Source: Haloferax massiliensis
Lineage (GTDB): Archaea; Halobacteriota; Halobacteria; Halobacteriales; Haloferacaceae
Direction of reading: 5' to 3'
Assembly (NCBI RefSeq): GCF_001368915.1
Contig: NZ_CSTE01000003.1
Location: 124,001 to 188,000, forward strand
Length of the DNA: 64,000 nt
Shown: piece by piece, positions 1 through 8,069 of the stretch
How positions within the stretch are numbered: the first letter of the stretch is position 1
Layout: the number at the start of each line of letters is the position of its first letter
Position numbers and translations under genes: made by a program
Notes under the pieces: model-generated
What the model was told of the DNA's origin: nothing
The model's input: only the letters and a program-made list of their open reading frames with translations
Database searches by the model: none

Positions 1-729
1 GCGGGTCTCGCGGAGACCCCGCAGTTGCGCCACGCGGATGTAGTCCTCGCCGAGGACGCGAATCGCGTTGCCGCGCATGGCGAGCGCGCCGGAGGTCGCG
101 AGCGCGCCCATCGAAATCGCCGGGAGCGCCGCGTGTTGCACGAGGCTGAGCATGAACTCGGGGTTGTACCCCGCGGCGATTCCCGAGCCGATGCGGCCGC
201 CCGTCGGGAAGTAGTTGTTCTGGATGGCGAGGAAGTAGATGAGCACGACGCCGACGATGTAGTACGGAATCGAGTTGAGCCCGATGATGAGCGATGACAC
301 CGTGGAGTCGAACCGCGACTTCTCGCGGTAGGCCGTCATCACGCCGAGGAAGATGCTCAGCGAGTAACCCAGCGCGAGCGCGTAGACGCTGATGAACATC
401 GACCACGGGATGCGCTGCATGATGAGCGTCGTGACCTCCTCGTTTTTGAAGAACGAGGTGCCGAGGTCCTGCCGGAGAATCACGTCAGACGCGTAATTGA
501 AGTACTGTACGTGCATCGGCTGGTCCGGGTTCACGTTCGTGTAGAGCTGTATCATCCTGTTCAGTCGGTCGATGTCGACGCTCCCGCCGCTCTGCGAGAG
601 AATCACGCTCCGCATCGCTTCCGTCGGCCCGCCGGGCATGGCCTGATACAGCAGAAACGAGACCGTCATCGTGACGAGAAACGTCAGTATCGCTTGCCCG
701 AGACGCTTCAACAAATACTTTGGTGTCAT
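1..729 (-). CDS. ABC transporter permease, DppB/OppB type (partial)
   Basis: Inner-membrane permease of a family-5 (oligopeptide/oligosaccharide) ABC importer. The start ATG is at 729 on the minus strand and the frame is open for 243 codons to the left edge, so the C-terminus is missing. The N-terminus (MTPKYLLKRLGQAILTFLVT) is the first membrane helix typical of DppB. Several further hydrophobic segments follow, and an EAA-loop-like stretch (EDYIRVAQLRGL) sits near residue 230. It lies 73 nt downstream of the binding-protein gene and reads the same way, so the two probably form one operon that continues off the window with a DppC-like permease and ATPases. The substrate cannot be read from the sequence. 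Confidence 0.9.
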   Translation of the reverse strand, partial: MTPKYLLKRLGQAILTFLVTMTVSFLLYQAMPGGPTEAMRSVILSQSGGSVDIDRLNRMIQLYTNVNPDQPMHVQYFNYASDVILRQDLGTSFFKNEEVTTLIMQRIPWSMFISVYALALGYSLSIFLGVMTAYREKSRFDSTVSSLIIGLNSIPYYIVGVVLIYFLAIQNNYFPTGGRIGSGIAAGYNPEFMLSLVQHAALPAISMGALATSGALAMRGNAIRVLGEDYIRVAQLRGLRETR

Positions 730-802
730 TATTAATAGTTTGGCTTCTAGCGTGAGAGAGCTTAATTGTGGTGGTTAAGCCCGTTGGGGGTGCCGTCTCA
801 CC

Positions 803-2659
803 TTACTGCGAGTTCGAGCTAATCCATCCGTTCTTGAACGAGAACTCGCCCGGCCGGTTCGTGTTGAGTTCGTAGTCGTCGCCCGTCGGCATGGAGAAGT
901 CCTGCGTATCGCCCCAGTAGCCGGAGTCCTCCTCGACGAAGACGAAGTCGGGAAGCGCGTAGTTGAACCACTGGACGAGGTCGCGGGTTCGCTCTCTGAC
1001 CTGTTCTGCCGACTCGGAGTTCGGCAGGTCGTTCATCAGTTTCGCGGGCTGAATCTCCCTGCCGCTGCCCGAAATCTCGGCCGCGCCGACCTCGCTCGGG
1101 ATGGTCGTCGTAAAGGGCTTGCCCGTCGGACCGGTCTCGTTCCCGCTGGACGGGTCGCCGACCTCGATGCCGTAGAAGTTGTTCGAGAAGTACGCCGTCG
1201 GGTGCCACAGCGCCTTCGCGACGTGCCATATCCAGAAGATGTCCGCCTCGTACGTCTGGAGGCGCTGGTAGTAGTCGGTCGAGCTGACGGTGCTGATTTC
1301 GGTCTGGAGGCCGAACGCGTTGAGCTGGTCGTTGAAGACCTTCGTGGCCTGCACCTGGGTGTTGTTGTTCTGCGTGAGGACGGTGAACGTGAAGGACTCG
1401 CCGTTCGGGTCGACCCACGTGCCGTTCTCCTTGGTGTAGCCGGCGTCTTCGAGCAGTTGCGTCGCGGTTTCGAGGTCCTTGCCGACCGGGTAGTCGATGA
1501 GCTGGTCGACGAAGTCCGAACCGAGGTACTCGTCGTGAATCGTCGAGCGCAGCGCCGTCTGGTTCTCGGCGGGCTCGCCGACGGTCCCGGCCTGCCGCAT
1601 CGCGGCGACCATCGACTCGAAGTCCACCGCGTTGACGATGGCGCGTCGGACGGGGAGCCGCGCGATGTGCTCGTTTTTGAAGTTGAACGTGAACTTCTGG
1701 GTGCGGAACCAGTTGAGCCGGTAGACGTTCTCGATGTTGTCCGGGTACCGGGACTGCTGGGACTCCGACATGAGCACGTCGGGGTTCATGTCGAGCTGGT
1801 CGTTCACCGACAGCGACTCCACGTCGGAGGTCGTCTCGGGGATGATGCGCACCTTCGGGATGTCCGTGCGGCTCGCGTACGGGTGGTCTTCGAACTTTTC
1901 GAGGATGGTCTCCGAGGAGTTGAAGCCGGTGACGCGGTACAGCGCGTTGCCGAGTCCCTCGTCGATGAGCTGCTGGGTGGTGATGCTCATATCGAGGAGG
2001 TCGCTCGTCACGCTCTCGCGCTCGCTGTCACTCGATGCTTCCTCGTAGCGGGTGAGGTACTCGCGGTAGACCGACCGCGGGGTGTTGACGAACGTCTCGG
2101 CGACGTTCGCCTTCATGAGGTTGGGCGAGACGGCCGTCTTGAACGTCCGCTCGATGGTGTAGTCGTCCACCAGCGTGTTGCTCTCGATGGGCGACTCCTC
2201 GGGCGACTGCAGGCGGTCGATTTCGAGGCCGACGTAGTAGTCTTCGGCCGTCAGGTCGTCGCCGTTCCACCACTTGAACCCCTCGGGGAACGTCAGCGTG
2301 AGCGTCCGCCCGTCGACGCTCATGTCTTCGAGCAGGTCGGGTCGGACCGTCCCGTCGGCGTAGCCGCGCGCGACTTCCTCGAACAGTTGGTCCTGCAGGG
2401 TGTGCGCGTAGTTGCCGAGGCTGTAGCGGTTGAACTGCACGTCAGTCGCGGGTCGCCCCGCGGGGTAATCGAGGGTGTCGTCGGCGATGGTCGAGCCGCC
2501 CTCGGTGTTCGTGCCCCCGTCCGTGCCGTCTTCGGTGTTTCCGCCCTCGGTCGTCTGCCCCGAGCTATCGAAGCAACCGGCCAGTCCGGCCGTCCCAGCC
2601 ACCGCTCCGTACTTGATAAGGTCTCGTCTACTCCAGTTGGTTGAACGCTTTCCAGCCAT
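803..2659 (-). CDS. ABC transporter substrate-binding lipoprotein, family 5
   Basis: Extracytoplasmic solute receptor of 618 residues for the permease downstream. It begins with a twin-arginine signal (RR at residues 11-12 in SRRDLIKYG) and a lipobox ending in Cys29 (LAGC), followed by a Gly/Thr/Asn/Glu-rich linker to about residue 60, so it should be Tat-exported and lipid-anchored. The mature part has the layout of SBP_bac_5 proteins (for example the NGDDLTAEDYYVGLE and PVRRAIVNAVDFESM regions). That family binds peptides, but in carbohydrate loci also oligosaccharides. The neighbouring sugar-catabolic genes make an oligosaccharide ligand plausible; this is inference. Confidence 0.92.
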   Translation of the reverse strand: MAGKRSTNWSRRDLIKYGAVAGTAGLAGCFDSSGQTTEGGNTEDGTDGGTNTEGGSTIADDTLDYPAGRPATDVQFNRYSLGNYAHTLQDQLFEEVARGYADGTVRPDLLEDMSVDGRTLTLTFPEGFKWWNGDDLTAEDYYVGLEIDRLQSPEESPIESNTLVDDYTIERTFKTAVSPNLMKANVAETFVNTPRSVYREYLTRYEEASSDSERESVTSDLLDMSITTQQLIDEGLGNALYRVTGFNSSETILEKFEDHPYASRTDIPKVRIIPETTSDVESLSVNDQLDMNPDVLMSESQQSRYPDNIENVYRLNWFRTQKFTFNFKNEHIARLPVRRAIVNAVDFESMVAAMRQAGTVGEPAENQTALRSTIHDEYLGSDFVDQLIDYPVGKDLETATQLLEDAGYTKENGTWVDPNGESFTFTVLTQNNNTQVQATKVFNDQLNAFGLQTEISTVSSTDYYQRLQTYEADIFWIWHVAKALWHPTAYFSNNFYGIEVGDPSSGNETGPTGKPFTTTIPSEVGAAEISGSGREIQPAKLMNDLPNSESAEQVRERTRDLVQWFNYALPDFVFVEEDSGYWGDTQDFSMPTGDDYELNTNRPGEFSFKNGWISSNSQ

Positions 2660-2670
2660 GCGGTATCATC

Positions 2671-2700
2671 TATCATGATACTCCCTGTTAATATAGATAC
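2671..2700 (-). promoter_or_regulatory. Promoter with palindrome, binding-protein gene
   Basis: On the minus strand an A/T-rich TATA-like element (rc of 2691-2700 and the adjacent TTAAC) lies about 30-35 bases before the ATG at 2659. A perfect 10-bp palindrome TATCATGATA (2671-2680) sits between it and the start codon. A second inverted repeat, CTATC-CAT-GATAG, is at 2715-2727. The arrangement suggests an operator covering the transcription start; the regulator is unknown. Confidence 0.45.
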
Positions 2701-2776
2701 TGGATTTGCCCATACTATCCATGATAGAGAAAATACCTGTTGCGCCGCTCGTCACGATGGTCGGTCGGCGTCCGTC

Positions 2777-2998
2777 TCACGCGCTCTTCGCCGTCCACAG
2801 CAACAGTCCGAGCATCACGACCGCCAGCCCGCCGAACGTCGTCAACTGGAGGTAGACGAGCGCGTGGGTCGTCGTTCCCGGCTCTATCGACGGAAGCGAG
2901 ACGAGGAGCAGCGCGATGGAAGCCAGCGAGATGACGAGGACGAACTTCATCCGGGTCTCGTAATCGCGGAGCACGTCGGCGAGACTCGATTCGGGCAT
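2777..2998 (-). CDS. Small two-helix membrane protein
   Basis: A 73-residue protein of unknown function. A short charged N-terminus (MPESSLADVLRDYETRMK) is followed by two clear hydrophobic segments, roughly residues 18-37 and 49-68, separated by a short polar loop (SIEPGTTTHA). This is the shape of a small haloarchaeal membrane protein. It is divergently transcribed from the universal stress protein gene, 87 bases apart. The regular hydrophobic pattern and high-GC codon use argue that it is real; no family was recognised. Confidence 0.65.
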   Translation of the reverse strand: MPESSLADVLRDYETRMKFVLVISLASIALLLVSLPSIEPGTTTHALVYLQLTTFGGLAVVMLGLLLWTAKSA

Positions 2999-3085
2999 GC
3001 CTACGTAGAGTACCGCGGTGTATTTCAGTATACTGCCCCCGGTTCCTGCGGTAGACTTAGATAAGACGAGACGGAATGCAGGTGC

Positions 3086-3547
3086 ATGGACAGAGGATTA
3101 GTACTCATCGAGAACACCGACTCGCACGCGGACCTCCTCCGGGAGGCCAGAGAACACGCGCTCGGCGCGGACGCCGACCTCGTCCTCCTCGTCACGCTCA
3201 CCGAAGACGAGTTCGAGGAGACCCAGGAGGTCCTCGACACCATCGGGGACGTCGAGCACACGTCGTACACGGAACAGGACGCGTTCAAGGGCGCGATGAA
3301 CGACGCCGAGGAAGTCGCCCGAGAGGTGTTCGGGACCGACGACGAGGTGTCCTACGACATCGTCCCGCGAATCGCCGCCGAGAAAGAGCGCGCCGAGACG
3401 GTCATCGAAGTCGCGGAAGAGGAGGACGCGGACCACGTGTTCATCCTCGGCCGGAACCGCTCGCCGACCGGGAAGGCGCTGTTCGGCGACCTCGCGCAGT
3501 TCGTGATTCTCAACTTCGACGGCTACGTCACGCTCCACACCGAGTGA
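3086..3547 (+). CDS. Universal stress protein (UspA) family
   Basis: A single-domain Usp of 153 residues with an alpha/beta fold, cytoplasmic. The N-terminal strand with bound Asp/Glu (MDRGLVLIENTDSHADLL) and the C-terminal nucleotide-binding loop (GRNRSPTGKALFG, residues 122-134) match the ATP-binding members, though the loop is less canonical than GxxG(9)GS/T. Usp proteins modulate stress responses and transport; no specific partner is visible here. A TATA-like stretch (TTAGATAAG) lies about 27 bases before the ATG. A hairpin terminator follows at 3556-3585. Confidence 0.85.
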   Translation: MDRGLVLIENTDSHADLLREAREHALGADADLVLLVTLTEDEFEETQEVLDTIGDVEHTSYTEQDAFKGAMNDAEEVAREVFGTDDEVSYDIVPRIAAEKERAETVIEVAEEEDADHVFILGRNRSPTGKALFGDLAQFVILNFDGYVTLHTE

Positions 3548-3555
3548 GCGTCGTC

Positions 3556-3585
3556 GCGGCGGGCTGCCCCGCCGCCATCATTTTT
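3556..3585 (+). terminator. Hairpin plus T-run after the Usp gene
   Basis: A perfect 8-bp stem (GCGGCGGG at 3556-3563 pairing with CCCGCCGC at 3568-3575, 4-base loop) is followed by CATCATTTTT, ending in five T at 3581-3585. It sits 8 bases after the stop codon of the universal stress gene and fits a transcription terminator on the plus strand. Confidence 0.6.
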
Positions 3586-3669
3586 CGGACTCACCGACTC
3601 GCGCAGTAGGCGATACGTCCGTCGTCAGCCGCCAACAGCGAACCGACGGCCGCCGGTTCGACGACCGCC

Positions 3670-5328
3670 TCAGCGCGTCTTGTCCACGACGTAGTCGAGC
3701 GTCACGTCGACGCCGGGGTCGGTGCGCCACTCGAAGACGAGGTCCCAACACCCGGCGGAGCCGTTCCACTCCACGTAGCTCTCCCACGCGTACGTCTCGG
3801 CGGTCCCCGTCGTCGCGGGCTTCGCGCGGACCGAGAGCGCCGACGCCTCGAAGTCCTCCGGTTCGTCGACGCTCCCCGGGATTGTCACGTCGGGGAACTC
3901 GCTGACGCCCTCGACGCGGGCCGCGGGCGATTCGCCGGCCGAGAGCGTCACCTCGCCGTCGGCGAAGCCGCCGCCGACGTTGTCCCGAACGACCGTCGTG
4001 TTCGAGAAAATCCCGATGTTCCGGGTCGTCCCGCCGCCCCGAACGTCGTTGTTGACGATGCGGTTGTGGTTGCACGCCGGCCCGGTTTCGAGGATGCCCC
4101 ACGTCTGTCTCGGCTCGTCGCGGTCGTCGTAGACGCGGAGGTTGCTGATGGAGACGCCCTCGGCCGGAAGCTGTTCGCCGTCGTCCCGCGAGTCGATGCG
4201 GACGCCGTCGCCGTTCGTGTTCTTGACGACGCCGCCCTGCACCGCGAAGTCCCGGCAGTTCTGCACGAGGATTCCTTGGTCCTCCGCCCCCTCGATGTTG
4301 ACGTGGCCGATGGTGACGTCGTAGCACTCGGAGACGCCGAAGACGCCCCGGTTGCCGCCGCGGCTGACGACCTCGCCGACCGTCACGTCGTGTGCGCCGT
4401 TGGCGACGCGGAACGTCGCGTAGCCCGCGGGGCCGCCCGGTTCGAGGCCGACGACGCTGTTGACTGTCGCGTCGACGGTGTCGTTGAGGAGGACGACGCA
4501 ACTCGCGGGGTCGTTGCCGACGACCTGCTCGATTTGGATGCGGTCGACGCCGTAGGTCTCGACGCCGTGGTGGTCGTTCCCCTCGACGTATATCTGCTCC
4601 ATCTGGATGTCGGTCGAGCGGGGCGCGTCACCCCGGCCGTCGATGCGGATGCCGTCACTCGTCACGCCCGTGATGCGGACGTCGCCGATGCGGACGTTCG
4701 AACAACTGGTGAGTCGGATGCCCATCGCCGCGGGTCCCTCGACGACGAGCGACTCGACTTCGACGTGGTCCGCGCCGACGGCCCGGACGACCGGCGGCAC
4801 GGACTCGCCCTCGGGAACCGAGAGCGTGGCCGGCGCGTCGAGCGTCGTGTAACTCGGGAGTTCGAGGCTCCCGTCCCCGCTCGTAATCTCGCCGGGCGAG
4901 GCGATGAGCACCTTCTCGTTCCACGTCCGCCCCTCGGTGAGGCTATCGATGGCCGCTTGCGCGACCGGCACGACGCTGTCGCCCGACGCGACTTCGCCGT
5001 CCGCGCCGTCCGCGTGGAACGCCCCGTCGTCGTCCTTCCAGACGATGACGTCGGCGTCGCGCGCCGAGGTGTACACGTGGTCCACGTCGAGCGACGCGAG
5101 GTTGTACAGCCCGTTCCCGTTCGCGTCGACGTCTCGGTTCCACGGCTTGCCGTCCGCCCCCCGACCGTCGTCGCGTTCCTCGCCGTCGCCGCGCTCGCCG
5201 TCGGACCGGGCGGCCGCGGGACCGGATAGCGCCGCGACCCCGGTCCCTCCGAGGAGCGCGAGCGCTGTTCGTCTGCTGAGCGATGCCCGATTCGAATCGC
5301 TGTCTGTGGGTGTGTCTTTCATACCCAC
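3670..5328 (-). CDS. Secreted right-handed beta-helix protein (possible polysaccharide lyase)
   Basis: 552 residues, Tat-exported: RR at residues 19-20 (SLSRRTALALLGG), then a hydrophobic core ending near PAAARS, with no lipobox Cys, so probably a soluble extracellular protein. A Glu/Asp/Gly-rich linker precedes many parallel-beta-helix repeats (for example VRIGDVRITGVTSDGIRIDG, VTIGHVNIEGAEDQGILVQN). This fold is shared by pectate lyases, rhamnogalacturonan lyases and polygalacturonases. Next to a GH88/GH105 hydrolase and uronate enzymes, a polysaccharide-cleaving or -binding role is likely, but catalytic residues were not identified. An alternative start is the second Met, 6 bases in. Confidence 0.85.
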   Translation of the reverse strand: MGMKDTPTDSDSNRASLSRRTALALLGGTGVAALSGPAAARSDGERGDGEERDDGRGADGKPWNRDVDANGNGLYNLASLDVDHVYTSARDADVIVWKDDDGAFHADGADGEVASGDSVVPVAQAAIDSLTEGRTWNEKVLIASPGEITSGDGSLELPSYTTLDAPATLSVPEGESVPPVVRAVGADHVEVESLVVEGPAAMGIRLTSCSNVRIGDVRITGVTSDGIRIDGRGDAPRSTDIQMEQIYVEGNDHHGVETYGVDRIQIEQVVGNDPASCVVLLNDTVDATVNSVVGLEPGGPAGYATFRVANGAHDVTVGEVVSRGGNRGVFGVSECYDVTIGHVNIEGAEDQGILVQNCRDFAVQGGVVKNTNGDGVRIDSRDDGEQLPAEGVSISNLRVYDDRDEPRQTWGILETGPACNHNRIVNNDVRGGGTTRNIGIFSNTTVVRDNVGGGFADGEVTLSAGESPAARVEGVSEFPDVTIPGSVDEPEDFEASALSVRAKPATTGTAETYAWESYVEWNGSAGCWDLVFEWRTDPGVDVTLDYVVDKTR

Positions 5329-5452
5329 GAAAACGTGTCTGACAACTACATAAAAATCTGATTGCAGAGTTCCCTTCGCTCGTGTGAGCTACGGGGGTCG
5401 TTGGAAGCACCGAAAACGGGACAGACGGCGGGACGTGGCTCGGACTTCGGGA

Positions 5453-6292
5453 CTACTCCGGCGGGCTGTCCCACTCCTCGCCGTCGTCCTGCGGGTGATA
5501 CCCGATTTGCGAGCGGGCGTGTTCGAGGTCGTACCACCGGCGCTGGTTGTCGCTCACGCCGCTGAAGATGCCGAACTCGACGTCGTCGTCCTGCAGGCAG
5601 CAGTCGATTTCGTGGGCGAAGTCGCGGCGGGACTGCCACATCGCCTTCATGCGCCCGACGGTCTCCTCGTACTCGGCGCTCCCGCGCTCGAACTCGCCGT
5701 TCTCGACGGCCTGCTCGGCGTCGCCGTAGGGATGGTCGTACTCGGGCATCCGGACGCTGCACACCCGGAGGGCGTAGAACTGCTTGGGGTATTCGTAGTT
5801 CTCGACGTAGTAGCGACCCATGTCCTCGCCGTAGGCCTTCGACGCGCCGTAGAACGAGTCGGGGCGGACGGGGTCGTCGTGCCCGATGACGAGGCCGTGA
5901 CCCGGTTCGTAAATCTCGGGGGAGAACTCGTCTTCGTAGCCGCCCATGACGTGGTTGGTCGAGAGGAAGACGAACGACTCGATTTCGTTCTCGCGGGCGA
6001 CTTCGAGCGCGTTGTACATCCCGATGATGTTGGGCTCGAAGATGTCCTCCCACGTGCCGTCGGTGTAGGGGTACGCCGCCATGTGAATCATGGCGTCCTG
6101 TCCCGCCGCGGCGTCGTTGAGGGCGTCGTAGTCGGACACGTCGCCGACGACGGTGTCGTAGCCCCCGTAGGGGTGGTCGTCGGGTCGGTCAGAGCGGTTG
6201 AAATACGTGAAGTCGTAGGCGTCGTCGTCGTGCAGGTGGTCTATGACTGCGGTGCCGCACCGGCCATAGACGCCGGTCATCAAGACGTCCAT
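5453..6292 (-). CDS. NAD-dependent epimerase/dehydratase family, uronate-dehydrogenase-like
   Basis: Extended SDR of 279 residues, cytoplasmic. The NAD-binding glycine motif is at residues 6-13 (TGVYGRCG). The catalytic set Ser111, Tyr148, Lys152 lies in STNHVMGG and YGASK. The S-x-NHV-x-G string and the length resemble bacterial uronate dehydrogenase, which oxidises D-galacturonate or D-glucuronate to the aldarolactone. With the divergent DHDPS-family gene and the aldehyde dehydrogenase further on, it would be the first step of an oxidative uronate route. The SDR assignment is firm, uronate specificity is inferred, and a nucleotide-sugar epimerase is the alternative. Confidence 0.85.
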   Translation of the reverse strand: MDVLMTGVYGRCGTAVIDHLHDDDAYDFTYFNRSDRPDDHPYGGYDTVVGDVSDYDALNDAAAGQDAMIHMAAYPYTDGTWEDIFEPNIIGMYNALEVARENEIESFVFLSTNHVMGGYEDEFSPEIYEPGHGLVIGHDDPVRPDSFYGASKAYGEDMGRYYVENYEYPKQFYALRVCSVRMPEYDHPYGDAEQAVENGEFERGSAEYEETVGRMKAMWQSRRDFAHEIDCCLQDDDVEFGIFSGVSDNQRRWYDLEHARSQIGYHPQDDGEEWDSPPE

Positions 6293-6520
6293 ACGAATCC
6301 ACTCTGACCAAATCGTAATAAATTGATGGGTGGCGAAGTCGGGCCGCGCGTCGGAACACTCCGCACCGACCGAACCACCCCGTCGCCACCCGCCCCGCTC
6401 AGTTCACGAACGCTGAACGTCGCGTTCCGGACCGGACGACTCGCGGGCGCTCTCACGCGCGTACGACGGGTTCAAGGGTTGACGATGGCTTTATCACGGT
6501 TGACTCAGATTGACTGTACC

Positions 6521-7459
6521 ATGCCACTCGCAGACGACCGTGTACGTAGTCGTCTCCGTGGCGTCGCCGTCGGCTTGCTCACGCCGTTCGACGACGACCT
6601 GGAGATTCAACACGACAAACTCGAAGCGAACGCGAAGTCGCTTTCCGGCGACGGTATCTCGTCGTTCCTCGCGGCCGCGAACATCAGCGAATATCACTCC
6701 CTCACCCAGCAGGAGCGCGTCGACGTGACTGAGACGGCGGTCGACGCGCTCCCCGACAGCGCCTGCGTCCTCGCCGGCGTCGGCGGGTCGACGAAGGCGG
6801 CGACTGACCTGATGGACGCCTACGACCGCGTCGGCGTCGACGCCATGATGGTCATGCCGCCGGACCACACGTACGTCCACGAGCGCGGCCTGCTTCGCTA
6901 CTACGAGAAACTCGACGCCGCGACCGACACGCCGCTCGTTCCCTACGTCCGCGGCTTCGACCCCTCGGTCGCCTTCCTCCGCGACCTCTCTCGCATCGAG
7001 GGCGTCGTCGGCGTCAAGTACGCCATCGAGGACCCGGTCAAACTCGGCTCCGCCGTCGCCGCCGCGGACGACGACGTGGTCTGGGTGGACGGCCTCGCGG
7101 AGCCGTACGCCGTCTCGTTTTGGAACGAGGGTATCGAGGGGTTCTCGGCGGGGGTCAGTAACTTCCGCCCGGAAATCGGCCTCGCGCTGTTCGATGCGCT
7201 CTCCGAGGAGAACTGGGAGCGCGCCCGCGAGATTCGCGACCTGACGCTTCCCTTCCAAGCCCTCCGCGGCGAGACGGGAGAAGACAACGACCTCCCCGGC
7301 GCGATCAGCGTTCCGGTGGTGAAGAAGGGCCTCGAACTGGCCGGCCTGCACGGCGGGGCGGTCCGCGAGCCGATTCGGTCGCTGTCGGCCGAAGACGAGC
7401 GCCGCGCCGAGGAACTGTACGAGGAGCTGTCCGACGGCGTCGCCCGCGTCATCGACTGA
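6521..7459 (+). CDS. Dihydrodipicolinate synthase (DHDPS/NAL/KdgD) family enzyme
   Basis: 312 residues from the ATG at 6521. The frame is open further upstream, but the family's N-terminus (LRGVAVGLLTPFDDDLEIQH) begins here and a TTTATC element lies about 30 bases before it. The Schiff-base Lys166 is in GVVGVKYAIED, the catalytic Tyr142 in PYVRG, and the substrate loop is NISEYHSLTQQER, in place of the usual TTGE. Candidate reactions are 2-keto-3-deoxy sugar-acid aldol cleavage, or dehydration/decarboxylation of 5-keto-4-deoxyglucarate to 2-oxoglutarate semialdehyde (KdgD). The second would connect the uronate-dehydrogenase-like gene to the aldehyde dehydrogenase at 10249. The family is certain; the substrate is inferred. 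Confidence 0.88.
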   Translation: MPLADDRVRSRLRGVAVGLLTPFDDDLEIQHDKLEANAKSLSGDGISSFLAAANISEYHSLTQQERVDVTETAVDALPDSACVLAGVGGSTKAATDLMDAYDRVGVDAMMVMPPDHTYVHERGLLRYYEKLDAATDTPLVPYVRGFDPSVAFLRDLSRIEGVVGVKYAIEDPVKLGSAVAAADDDVVWVDGLAEPYAVSFWNEGIEGFSAGVSNFRPEIGLALFDALSEENWERAREIRDLTLPFQALRGETGEDNDLPGAISVPVVKKGLELAGLHGGAVREPIRSLSAEDERRAEELYEELSDGVARVID

Positions 7460-7866
7460 CTGGCGATATCGACCCGAGCGCGCACCGACATCCGGCCGCA
7501 TCGACGACGACTGACCACCACCCACACTGCCTGACGGCTCCCGACTGTGTCGGTCGGAAGCACCCACCACTATCTTTGAGCCCCGAGTCGCGTCTCCGCC
7601 TCCCCTACCGTTCGGAGCGGTGCCAGCCCGTCTGGAGGCGACGACCCTCCCCCGCTGCGCTCACCTGTCCCAGACAGCCGAGGGCTGAACCGCCCAAGCC
7701 GACCACCGCGGAGTCGCCGTGTTCCTGCCCTCCGTTCGCAGGTGGGGAACGCATTATCGGAGAATTGTGCCGATTATTCCCCTGCAATGATTTCGATGTT
7801 CCTCTCTCGCGAACGTGGGTTGTTGTTGACTGTAACGTAGAAATTCGGGCGATTAGGGGGTTTAGT

Positions 7867-7879
7867 GTTCCCGGGGAAC
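7867..7879. promoter_or_regulatory. Inverted repeat GTTCCC-G-GGGAAC
   Basis: Perfect 6-1-6 inverted repeat in the non-coding stretch before the SGNH esterase gene. The half-site GTTCCC is the same as in the putative IclR operator at 12527-12543, but the spacing differs (1 instead of 5 bases). Confidence 0.35.
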
Positions 7880-7953
7880 CACCCGATGGAGGCGACGAAC
7901 GCGCGAATTCGGAGGCACAGTAGCCCAGATATTACAAGCATATGGGTGTAATT

Positions 7954-7968
7954 TTCCCGCCTCGGGAA
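7954..7968. promoter_or_regulatory. Putative operator TTCCCGCCTCGGGAA
   Basis: A 15-bp inverted repeat (TTCCC-N5-GGGAA, extendable to TTCCCG-CCT-CGGGAA) about 100 bases before the esterase start. It differs at only two inner positions from the repeat that abuts the TATA box of the IclR gene (12528-12542). IclR proteins bind palindromes of about 15 bp, so this is a candidate site for the regulator encoded at 11720-12493. Confidence 0.4.
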
Positions 7969-8069
7969 CCCGGCTGTCGAATCAGGCCGTAGCCCGCGGT
8001 GGCGCTCGCCGCGCGTCGGCGGTCGGAGGTAGCGATAAGTAGGTGCGGAGTGTGCGTGACTCACACGGT

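Larger units (their letters stand above)
7460..8069. other. Gene-free stretch with two GTTCCC/GGGAA inverted repeats
   Basis: About 610 bases without a convincing gene. Short open frames on both strands have Arg/Pro-rich, low-complexity translations typical of shadows. The part from about 7740 to 7960 is clearly more A/T-rich than the coding DNA. It holds two inverted repeats (listed separately) and a TATA-like GATAAG about 35 bases before the esterase start at 8070, so it is probably a regulatory region. Confidence 0.6.

Noticed and set aside
7460..8069. Possible small genes or a transposase remnant in the gap before the esterase
   Set aside because: Frames on both strands are low-complexity and none shows a transposase or other motif; the inverted repeats are not flanked by target duplications that I could see.
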